From Actinomycetota bacterium (GTDB taxonomy: Bacteria; Acidobacteriota; Blastocatellia; Chloracidobacteriales; Chloracidobacteriaceae): a DNA stretch of 5,071 nucleotides. Every line of letters begins with the position of its first letter. The stretch's first letter is position 1. A program made the translations under genes and the position numbers. The notes below the pieces were generated by a model. The model saw nothing but the letters and a program-made list of their open reading frames with translations, did no database searches and was not told the DNA's origin. This document shows, one piece after another, positions 1 to 5,071 of this stretch. The stretch spans positions 1-5,071 of the forward strand of contig JAAFHI010000339.1 in the NCBI GenBank assembly GCA_013298335.1. Reading direction: 5' to 3'.

Positions 1-2078
1 GCGTCGAGAACCAGAAATTCATAGGTGAATTTTTCCGCGAAAGTGCGGCTGCTGACGGCGACGGCTTCAACCAGAAGGCTGTTTTGCGGGTAGTCGAGTC
101 GAATCGGAGTGCCGTCGAGTGGGTATTCGCGGGTTCCAAAGGCGCGGACCGGCTTGACGAGCGGCTTGACGAGTGACGCGCCGTATCGGACCAGCCCCCG
201 GCTCGTGCCGATCCAGAGGAGTTTGTCGTCCCCGGCCAGCAGGCAGAAGCCGGTATTGCTCGGTAACCCGGTTTCGGTGTCGAGCCGGGCGAGTTGCGTG
301 CGCCCGTCGGCGGTCAGCGCGCAGGTCCGGATCCCCCGGTCGGTCGTCGCGCACCAGACGGCGTCGGGAAGAACATGCGCGAGCACCGCCCGGACGTCGC
401 CGTCGGGCACGACCGTCAACAGCCGGTCGCCGTCGAGTTTGTACAACCCATGTTCCGTTCCGAACCACAGCCCGCTTTTTCGGCTTCCGGTGACGCACCA
501 GACCGCCTGCGTCAGCGACCGGGTCAGCGGTTCGCGCGTGAAGCGGTTCCCGTCGAAGGTGAACACCCCTTCGTCCGATGTTCCGATCCAGAGCCGTTCG
601 TCGTTTTCGTTGTAGAGCGACACCACGTTCATCGGTGCGTTGTCGCCCGCGACCGTGACGCGCTGCTCGCCGTCCAGCCGCTCGATGCCGCCGCCGAACG
701 TCCCGACGTACCACTGATTTCTGAACCGGCAGATGGCCCGGTTGCTGTCGTTCGCGCCGGTCCGGGTGGTCGGAACCGGGCGGAAGTTCAATTCCTTTCC
801 GTCGCCGATGAAGGTTCCGGAGGATGTTCCGGCGAGGATGCGTCCGTCTCCGAGCGCGGCCAGCGCGTAGACGGCGCGCGGCCCGATGACCCCGATGTCC
901 TGCCAGCCAAGGCGTTCGTTGCGCCGGAAAAACAGCCCCCGCCGCGTGCCGCACCACTGCGTTCCGTCGGAGCCAATGAGGAACGAGCGGACGACGTTCG
1001 ATTCCGCGTTTTCATTGACCGGCGTGACGCGCGGGCTGTTCGGGTCATGCCGCGAGACCCCCCGGTTGGTCCCGAACCAGATCACCCCCTCGCGGTCGGT
1101 GAAAATGTCGAACACCACGTCGCTGCGCAGGCCGCCCGACGTGTCGCCGAAGGTGAAATGCTCGATGACGTCGGAACCATTCAGACAGAACGCGCCGGCC
1201 CCATTCGTCCCGACCCAGAGCCGGTCGAGGCCGTCCTTCGCCAGCGCCTGAACCGTGCCGGTGATGACCGGAACCTTTTTCATCGTCGCCGGGGTCGCGC
1301 CCGCGAGCGTCCCGGCGTCGCGCGCGGAGGTCTCGACCCCGCAGATCGCCTGTTTTTCGTCCACGAGGAGTTCGGAAACGAAGAACGGACGCGATTCGGT
1401 CGGGATGATGGCCAGCCGGTTGCCGGTGAGCGACAGCACGCCGCGCCCGCGCGTCCCGATGTAGGTCGTGTTGCCGACCGTCGCCAGCCCGGTGAGCGGC
1501 AATGGCTGCCGGCGGCTTTCGTCAATCCACAGGAGCGGCGCTTCGTCGGGAGTCAGTTTTTCGGTCCGGTCGCCCCGGACGGTAAAGAGAATGCCGTATT
1601 CCGACGTCAGCCGGACGCCTCCCTCCGGCGTGAACGCAACGGCGTTGATCGGCTGCGACTCCGTGCCGCGGACCGGCGCGAGTTTTTCGCTTTTAAGCGT
1701 GAATGCCCCGACGTCGGTTCCAATCCAGAGCGTGCCGTCCGTTGCGAACCGCAGGCAGCGGAGGCGAACGTTTTCGATTTCGGCGAAGGTGAGTTTGCGG
1801 ATGCGCCGCCCGTCGTACACCGCCAGCCCGGCGTCGGTTCCGAACCAGAAGTACCCGGTGGCGTCCTGCGCGATGGCGCGAACCGTGTCCGACGGCAGGC
1901 CGTGGAAGGTGGTCAGCGCGCCCCACTGTTGAAGGTTCAGTTTCGAGTCCACCTGGACCGGCGTCACCGGCTCGGACGGCTCCGGCGCGGCGGCGTGGTG
2001 CGCCCCGCCAGGCATCATGTAGAAGATGATGAAAAGAAACGCGGCGGCGGTTCGCCCGAAGCGTGCCCGGCGGTTCAT
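1..2078 (-). CDS. Two-component regulator propeller sensor with Y_Y_Y domain, 3' end outside window
   Basis: The frame is open from the ATG at 2078 to the window edge: 692 complete codons plus two bases, no stop. The N-terminus (MNRRARFGRT, hydrophobic 11-24, then an Ala-rich AHHAAA at 26-31) looks like a signal sequence. The body is built of repeats ending in the Reg_prop pattern W-x-G-T-x-x-G-(L/V). Blade ends lie near residues 77-90 (YFWFGTDAGLAVYDG), 117-130, 155-168 (degenerate), 204-219, 244-259 (very degenerate), 287-301, 333-346, 374-386, 413-427, 455-470, 496-510, 537-550, 573-588 and 621-633. That is 14, consistent with two seven-bladed propellers. From about residue 653 the sequence resembles the start of a Y_Y_Y (triple tyrosine) domain (IRLDYPQNSLLVEA, then FTYEFLVLD). 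In known relatives this ectodomain senses ligands, often glycans, and is followed by a membrane helix and a histidine kinase or another output; here that part is not visible. The start overlaps the preceding lipoprotein stop as ATGA. Domain identity is firm; ligand and output type are unknown. Confidence 0.9.
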   Translation of the reverse strand, partial: MNRRARFGRTAAAFLFIIFYMMPGGAHHAAAPEPSEPVTPVQVDSKLNLQQWGALTTFHGLPSDTVRAIAQDATGYFWFGTDAGLAVYDGRRIRKLTFAEIENVRLRCLRFATDGTLWIGTDVGAFTLKSEKLAPVRGTESQPINAVAFTPEGGVRLTSEYGILFTVRGDRTEKLTPDEAPLLWIDESRRQPLPLTGLATVGNTTYIGTRGRGVLSLTGNRLAIIPTESRPFFVSELLVDEKQAICGVETSARDAGTLAGATPATMKKVPVITGTVQALAKDGLDRLWVGTNGAGAFCLNGSDVIEHFTFGDTSGGLRSDVVFDIFTDREGVIWFGTNRGVSRHDPNSPRVTPVNENAESNVVRSFLIGSDGTQWCGTRRGLFFRRNERLGWQDIGVIGPRAVYALAALGDGRILAGTSSGTFIGDGKELNFRPVPTTRTGANDSNRAICRFRNQWYVGTFGGGIERLDGEQRVTVAGDNAPMNVVSLYNENDERLWIGTSDEGVFTFDGNRFTREPLTRSLTQAVWCVTGSRKSGLWFGTEHGLYKLDGDRLLTVVPDGDVRAVLAHVLPDAVWCATTDRGIRTCALTADGRTQLARLDTETGLPSNTGFCLLAGDDKLLWIGTSRGLVRYGASLVKPLVKPVRAFGTREYPLDGTPIRLDYPQNSLLVEAVAVSSRTFAEKFTYEFLVLD
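150..173. repeat. Perfect 12-bp tandem duplication inside the propeller gene
   Basis: CGGCTTGACGAG occurs twice back to back (150-161 and 162-173, plus strand). On the coding strand it gives an in-frame LVKP-LVKP repeat at residues 636-643, in the linker between the last propeller blade and the Y_Y_Y-like domain. It keeps the frame open and looks like a small slippage duplication. Confidence 0.9.
2075..2078 (-). other. ATGA stop-start overlap, paralog B to propeller sensor
   Basis: The same four-base ATGA arrangement joins the lipoprotein stop to the propeller gene start. It supports the ATG at 2078 as the sensor's start: the hydrophobic signal segment follows at once, and the frame stays open from there to the window edge. 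Confidence 0.82.
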
Positions 2079-3247
2079 TTTGCGGCGACCTTGAGTTTCC
2101 AGATTGGCGATCCGTCACGGGCGGCTTTTCGGTAGCTTTCGCTGTCGGTGATCCAGTCCGCGACGGTTTTGGGATTCCGCCGAAGGTTGAGAACCCGGAA
2201 CCGCCAGAAAACGATGCTGCCGGCGGGCGTTCCGGCCAGAATCTTCTCCTGAAACGCCTTTCCCCAGTCATTGGAAAAGGCATAGCGCGTCTGGTCGCCC
2301 GGTTCGAGGCGCACCGTCTGAAGTTCGCCGCCGGCGTTGCGGAAACAGATCAGGCCGACGCTTTCGCCGTCGGGGTCCTTTTTCGCGGGTTCGGGCTCGG
2401 TCGTCAGTTCCCGGTGCCGTTTCTGATCGAGGGTGTACCGCTTGGCCTCGGTTTCCGGGTCGGCGGCGGGAAGCTGGGCGAGGCGGATGGCGACGGGCAG
2501 TTCGTCCGACTCGATGTCGCAGGAACCGAGCACATCGCCGCCGGGCGTGGTCGCGACGGCATCGCTTTCCTTCCGAATCGGGCCGATCCGGGCTTCGACA
2601 TCAGCGCGGTTTTTCTGTTTGAAGGCGACCGTTTCGGCGAATTCGGGCCGAACGCGGGTGAGTACGTTGTCGAAAGCCGGTTGTTTGACCTCGATTGACT
2701 TGATCGCGGCGGTCACGATTCCGATGGCCTGGTCGTTGGTGTAAAGCCCCTTCAGCGCGGCGAGTTCGACCGCGAACCCGCGGTGGGAATCGAGCGCCAC
2801 GAAGCCGGTGAACTCCGACGGGGGACCGACCCGGCGATAGGCCACGAAAACCGGCGAATAGGTCCGCGCGTTGATCCAGAAGCCGGTCGTCGAGGGGACC
2901 TTCTCCGAAAAAGGGTACAGCTTCGACAGTTCCTCGAAATTTTCCCTCGGGAACGCCCGAACCGTCAGCAGCCCGGACTTTTTGGGGACGCCCGCGTCAG
3001 TGAATGCCCCGAGCGTCAGGAAAAAACGCGCGTGGGGCGTCTCGCCGGCGGGCAGCGGGTCGGGTTCGGCTTTCAGTCGAAAACCGCGCGGGACTTCGAT
3101 GGTCATCGCGCCCGCGAGGTCGATTTTCTGGTCCGACCGAAATCCCCGGTTGCGGACGTCCCGGGCGGCGCGGTCCTTTTCGGAACCGCCCCCGCAGCCG
3201 GCGAGCAGGCTCAGGATGAGCAGGGGGAGCGCGACGAGTTTCTTCAT
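2075..3247 (-). CDS. Predicted lipoprotein, paralog B (390 aa, family not recognised)
   Basis: This is a predicted lipoprotein of the same unrecognised family as its upstream neighbour. The signal peptide MKKLVALPLLILSLLAGC has a classical lipobox, LAGC, with the lipidated Cys at residue 18. Gly at +2 fits outer-membrane sorting if the host has a Lol system. Conserved blocks shared with paralog A are ARDVRNRGF (28-36), MTIEVPRGFRL (48-58), GFAVELAALKGLYTNDQAIGIV (157-178, partly conserved), FKQKNRADVEARIGPI (209-224), AIRLAQLP (253-260), LTTEP (281-285), ILAGTPAGSIVFWRFRV (336-352) and WITDSESYRKAARDGSPIWK (365-384). More than half of positions appear identical by eye. No catalytic motif is evident. 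The start ATG overlaps the upstream stop by 4 bp, and a weak AAGG lies 10 nt before it. The stop in turn overlaps the start of the propeller sensor gene, implying coordinated synthesis of all three. A role as a ligand-binding or accessory protein for that sensor is inference from context only. Confidence 0.9.
   Translation of the reverse strand: MKKLVALPLLILSLLAGCGGGSEKDRAARDVRNRGFRSDQKIDLAGAMTIEVPRGFRLKAEPDPLPAGETPHARFFLTLGAFTDAGVPKKSGLLTVRAFPRENFEELSKLYPFSEKVPSTTGFWINARTYSPVFVAYRRVGPPSEFTGFVALDSHRGFAVELAALKGLYTNDQAIGIVTAAIKSIEVKQPAFDNVLTRVRPEFAETVAFKQKNRADVEARIGPIRKESDAVATTPGGDVLGSCDIESDELPVAIRLAQLPAADPETEAKRYTLDQKRHRELTTEPEPAKKDPDGESVGLICFRNAGGELQTVRLEPGDQTRYAFSNDWGKAFQEKILAGTPAGSIVFWRFRVLNLRRNPKTVADWITDSESYRKAARDGSPIWKLKVAAK
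2089..2092 (-). promoter_or_regulatory. Weak Shine-Dalgarno candidate for propeller sensor
   Basis: AAGG on the minus strand lies 10 nt upstream of the ATG at 2078, inside the last codons of paralog B. It matches the element before paralog B, as expected because both lie in homologous 3' ends. Confidence 0.35.
2193..2242 (-). repeat. Near-identical 50-bp block, copy in paralog B
   Basis: This is the counterpart of 3362-3411; the only mismatch is at 2224. It encodes ILAGTPAGSIVFWRFRV, residues 336-352. Neighbouring conserved protein segments carry several silent differences between the two genes, so this block stands out. Confidence 0.85.
3244..3247 (-). other. ATGA stop-start overlap, paralog A to paralog B
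   Basis: On the minus strand the bases read ATGA: the TGA ends paralog A and the ATG begins paralog B. This geometry normally supports translational coupling and decides the start of paralog B, whose signal peptide begins immediately at this ATG. Confidence 0.85.
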
Positions 3248-4452
3248 GTGCCCGGAACCTTCGGTTTCCAGATCGGCGAGCCGTCACGGGCCGCCTTCCG
3301 GTAGCTTTCACTGTCGGTAATCCACGCGGCGAAGCGGTCGGGATTGCGCCGCAGGTTGACGACCCGGAACCGCCAGAAAACGATGCTGCCGGGGGGCGTT
3401 CCGGCCAGAATTTCAGCCTGAAAGCCTTTTCCCCAGCCTTCGGCATAGATGTAGTGCGTCTCGCTGCCCGGTTCGAGCCGAATCGCTTGCAGTTTCCCGG
3501 TTTTATCCCGGAAGCACACGACGGCGACCACGTCATCGTTGGAACGTTTGTCGGCGGCGTCCGGCGGTTCGGTCGTGAGCGATTTGAACCGGATTTCATC
3601 GAGCATGAACCGCTTGGCCTCGGCCTCCGGATCGGTGGCCGGAAGCTGGGCCAGCCGGATGCCGACATGCAGGTCGTCGAATTCGGTCGGGTGGCCCAGT
3701 ACGTCGCCTTTGGGCGTCGTGACCGCCTTCTCGACGTCGGCGGGAATCGGGCCGATCCGCGCTTCGACGTCGGCGCGATTCTTCTGCTTGAACCGGATCG
3801 CCTCTTCGTACTCCGCTTTCATCCTGGCGAGCAGTTGGTCGAAGGCAGGCTGTCTGACTTCGACCGATTGCAGGGCGTCGGTCACGATGCCGATGCACTG
3901 GTCGTCGGTGTAGAGATCCTTGAGGGCGGAGAACTCCACCGCGAACCCGCGTTCGGAATCGACCGCCGCAAAGGACCGAAGTTCCTTCAGGCTCTTCACC
4001 CGCCGGTACACCAGCCGCGAGGGGGAGTCGGTCCTGACCGTTTCCCAGTAGCTTTCCTCCGGATTCTTCCCCGGATTCAGCGGGTACAGGGACGAAAAAT
4101 CCTTGTGGGTGCCCGGCGGAAAGGCGCGGATGGTCATCGTGCCGGATTCCCGGTGCCCGACGAAATCGGTGTAGGCGCCGAGACTCAGAAAGAACTGCGC
4201 GTGCGCCGGTTGGCCGGGGAATTGTGGCCGCGCGCCGCCGTTCAGCCTGAATCCGAGCGGTACGCTGATGGTCAGCGCGCCGGCCAGATCGGTTTTCTGA
4301 TCGGCCTTGAAGCCGCGATTCCGGACGTCGCGATCCGCGCTGGTTTTTCCGGTTCCGCCGTCCGCCAGATAAAACAGGGCATAAAATCCGCCCGCGCAGG
4401 CAAACGCGGCAACGCCGACAATCGCGGTGAGAACAAGGAGAGCTTTTTTCAT
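3244..4452 (-). CDS. Exported or membrane-anchored protein, paralog A (402 aa, family not recognised)
   Basis: I do not recognise this family. The N-terminus is MKK followed by a hydrophobic stretch at residues 4-30, either an uncleaved membrane anchor or a signal peptide. A Cys at residue 19 sits in AFAC, a poor lipobox, so lipidation is doubtful. The mature part begins with a conserved block at about 40-70 (RDVRNRGF, TISVPLGFRL). A mixed region ends at about residue 200 with IVTDALQSVEV, a layout loosely like MOG1/PsbP-type folds. Next comes a charged segment, FKQKNRADVEARIGPI (221-236), then VVCFRDKTGKLQAIRL (311-326), which loosely recalls SmpA/BLIP-like domains. The C-terminus is the strongest signature: WGKGFQ, ILAGTPPGSIVFWRFRV (348-364), NLRRNP and WITDSESYRKAARDGSPIWK (377-396). 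The fold comparisons are weak inferences. The protein is clearly paralogous to its downstream neighbour: 45 of the last 55 residues match. It ends in an ATGA overlap with that gene. The start is the first ATG before the hydrophobic stretch; no good SD is seen. Probably periplasmic and membrane-tethered. Confidence 0.88.
   Translation of the reverse strand: MKKALLVLTAIVGVAAFACAGGFYALFYLADGGTGKTSADRDVRNRGFKADQKTDLAGALTISVPLGFRLNGGARPQFPGQPAHAQFFLSLGAYTDFVGHRESGTMTIRAFPPGTHKDFSSLYPLNPGKNPEESYWETVRTDSPSRLVYRRVKSLKELRSFAAVDSERGFAVEFSALKDLYTDDQCIGIVTDALQSVEVRQPAFDQLLARMKAEYEEAIRFKQKNRADVEARIGPIPADVEKAVTTPKGDVLGHPTEFDDLHVGIRLAQLPATDPEAEAKRFMLDEIRFKSLTTEPPDAADKRSNDDVVAVVCFRDKTGKLQAIRLEPGSETHYIYAEGWGKGFQAEILAGTPPGSIVFWRFRVVNLRRNPDRFAAWITDSESYRKAARDGSPIWKPKVPGT
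3258..3261 (-). promoter_or_regulatory. Weak Shine-Dalgarno candidate for paralog B
   Basis: AAGG on the minus strand lies 10 nt upstream of the ATG at 3247, inside the last codons of paralog A. It is short and slightly far from the start, so its use is uncertain. The same motif at the same spacing precedes the propeller gene. Confidence 0.35.
3362..3411 (-). repeat. Near-identical 50-bp block, copy in paralog A
   Basis: These 50 bp match 2193-2242 at 49 positions, starting with an exact 31-bp run (3362-3392). The block encodes ILAGTPPGSIVFWRFRV, residues 348-364. The single difference changes Pro to Ala, and no silent differences occur within the block. Confidence 0.85.
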
Positions 4453-4473
4453 ATCGGGTCAGTGTGTACGGGT
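4453..4473 (-). other. Short intergenic gap, no promoter or terminator seen
   Basis: Only 21 bp separate the response regulator stop from the next ATG. The gap holds no inverted repeat, no T-run and no recognisable purine-rich ribosome-binding site ahead of the ATG at 4452. Co-transcription with the response regulator gene is the simplest reading. Initiation of the downstream gene may rely on re-initiation or on an SD-independent mechanism. Confidence 0.6.
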
Positions 4474-5071
4474 TCAGGGTTCGCCGCGAAAGCGTTTGGC
4501 GTCGCGTTCGAGCCAGGACTGGAGGTCGCCCCCCGCCTTGTCGAGATCCTCGCCGGTGATGAGGCCGCGGCGAAACGCCTCGCTCAGGGCGCGCGTCCGC
4601 TGGTTGAAGGCGAGTTTTTCGTAGCCCTCGCGGTCGTCCGGGTCGGGTATCGGCAGCATTTTTTCGTACAACGTCGCGAGCCGGGATTCGACGCCCCGCT
4701 GCGTCAGGCTGCACTTGCGGGCGATGGCCCAGTTCGACAGACCGAGTGCGAGGTAGTAGAGCGCCTCGGCTTCGAACTCGGTCAGTTGCGGTCGCGAGAA
4801 GGAATCCCGGAAGGCCGGATCGATCATGTCCGCGCCGTCTTCGAGCACCGCGCCGACGAAGCGCAGAAACCGCGATTCCGGGTTGTTCTTGTGGATGAAG
4901 CCGTAGGTCGGCCTCGGCGTCACCGATTTCACCAGTTTGCGAATTTCGGTGATGTAGGCCTCGTTGGGAAACTGCGTCCAGAACACGATCCGGGCCCCCG
5001 GAAAATCGCGCCAGATGGCCCGCGCCGCCTTGACGCCGCTCAGGCCGGGCAACTGGATGTCGAGCACGCAC
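4474..5071 (-). CDS. NarL/LuxR-family response regulator, 5' end outside window
   Basis: This is a DNA-binding response regulator of a two-component system; the frame enters at the window edge and ends in TGA at 4476-4474. Numbering the Val codon at 5067 as residue 1, the likely phosphoacceptor Asp is residue 3 in the CVLDIQLPGLSG motif, the conserved Thr is residue 31 (FWTQF) and the conserved receiver Lys is residue 60 (GFIHK). About 50 upstream residues, including the acidic pair, should lie outside the window. A LuxR-type helix-turn-helix covers about residues 94-138 (LTEFEAEAL, GLSNWAIA, GVESRLATLYEKM). A further stretch of roughly 57 residues, including NQRTRALSEAFRRGLIT, follows where many NarL-type proteins end; I do not recognise it. 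The Thr-to-Lys spacing is 29 residues, longer than the roughly 22 usual in this family. The GTG at 5067 should not be taken as the start, because it lies inside the receiver fold. The gene heads the visible operon. Family assignment is firm; target genes and partner kinase are unknown. Confidence 0.92.
   Translation of the reverse strand, partial: CVLDIQLPGLSGVKAARAIWRDFPGARIVFWTQFPNEAYITEIRKLVKSVTPRPTYGFIHKNNPESRFLRFVGAVLEDGADMIDPAFRDSFSRPQLTEFEAEALYYLALGLSNWAIARKCSLTQRGVESRLATLYEKMLPIPDPDDREGYEKLAFNQRTRALSEAFRRGLITGEDLDKAGGDLQSWLERDAKRFRGEP

Larger units (their letters stand above)
2075..4452 (-). repeat. Tandem gene duplication (paralogs A and B)
   Basis: The two adjacent genes are diverged copies of one ancestor, 402 and 390 codons, in direct orientation and overlapping by 4 bp. 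Conservation is strongest just after the signal sequences (24 of 31 residues from the RDVRNRGF block) and at the C-terminus (45 of the last 55). The N-terminal export signals and the middle region around paralog A residues 70-160 are the most diverged parts. Confidence 0.9.

Noticed and set aside
67..957. A 296-codon minus-strand frame within the propeller gene
   Set aside because: It is out of frame with the clear propeller repeats and gives an Arg-rich, motif-free product.
294..2135. A 613-codon open frame on the plus strand, antisense to the propeller gene
   Set aside because: Its product is low-complexity (rich in Arg, Glu, Pro, Asp, Ala, Val) with no domain. The opposite strand has an uninterrupted frame with signal sequence and repeated propeller motifs. 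Long antisense frames are expected opposite high-GC genes.
1693..2283. A 196-codon minus-strand frame spanning the paralog B/propeller junction, with a similar one at 2997-3668 spanning the A/B junction
   Set aside because: The two resemble each other only because they are the same alternate frame of two homologous gene ends. They overlap the real coding frames and lack export signals or domains.
4431..4476. A separate promoter or terminator between the response regulator and paralog A
   Set aside because: The gap is only 21 bp, with no inverted repeat followed by a T-run and no convincing -35/-10 pair. The A-run just inside the downstream gene (AAAAAAG) is simply its MKK codons.
5065..5067. 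GTG as a possible start of the response regulator
   Set aside because: It would begin the protein two residues before the phosphoacceptor Asp, discarding the first half of the receiver domain. The frame continues upstream to the window edge.
3596..5071. A 491-codon minus-strand frame crossing the response regulator and paralog A
   Set aside because: It is a frame-shifted reading of two well-supported genes, runs across their boundary and yields an Arg-rich sequence without motifs.

Overview
The window is a gene-dense, high-GC bacterial segment in which every supportable gene lies on the minus strand, so transcription runs from high to low coordinates. Four genes form one compact run. In transcription order they are: the 3' part of a NarL/LuxR-type response regulator gene (5071 to 4474, with its 5' end outside the window); two tandem paralogous genes for exported or lipid-anchored proteins of a family I do not recognise (4452 to 3244 and 3247 to 2075); and the first 692 codons of a large exported beta-propeller sensor of the 'two-component regulator propeller' type (2078 down to the window edge). 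Gaps are 21 bp, then two 4-bp ATGA overlaps, so I read this as a single translationally coupled operon. No stretch over 300 bp lacks a gene, and I saw no RNA gene, mobile element, CRISPR array or terminator.

The organism is probably a Gram-negative bacterium outside the well-studied groups. High GC, a Lol-compatible lipobox (LLAGC with Gly at +2), weak or absent Shine-Dalgarno sequences, and a propeller/triple-tyrosine sensor beside a LuxR-type regulator would all fit Planctomycetota (for example Gemmataceae) or a related PVC/Acidobacteria lineage. This assignment is low-confidence inference, because no marker gene is present.

How the genes may work together (inference): the propeller protein has an N-terminal signal sequence, 14 recognisable blade-ending motifs (consistent with two seven-bladed propellers) and the start of a Y_Y_Y domain. 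In known relatives this is the periplasmic half of a sensor whose kinase or other output domain follows a membrane helix, which here would lie beyond the window. The response regulator would be the cytoplasmic output. The two paralogous exported proteins sit between sensor and regulator and are coupled to the sensor gene, which makes them candidate ligand-binding or accessory input proteins, but no function can be read from their sequences. The least explained parts are this paralog pair, a nearly invariant 50-bp block shared by the two genes, and an unusual C-terminal extension on the response regulator.
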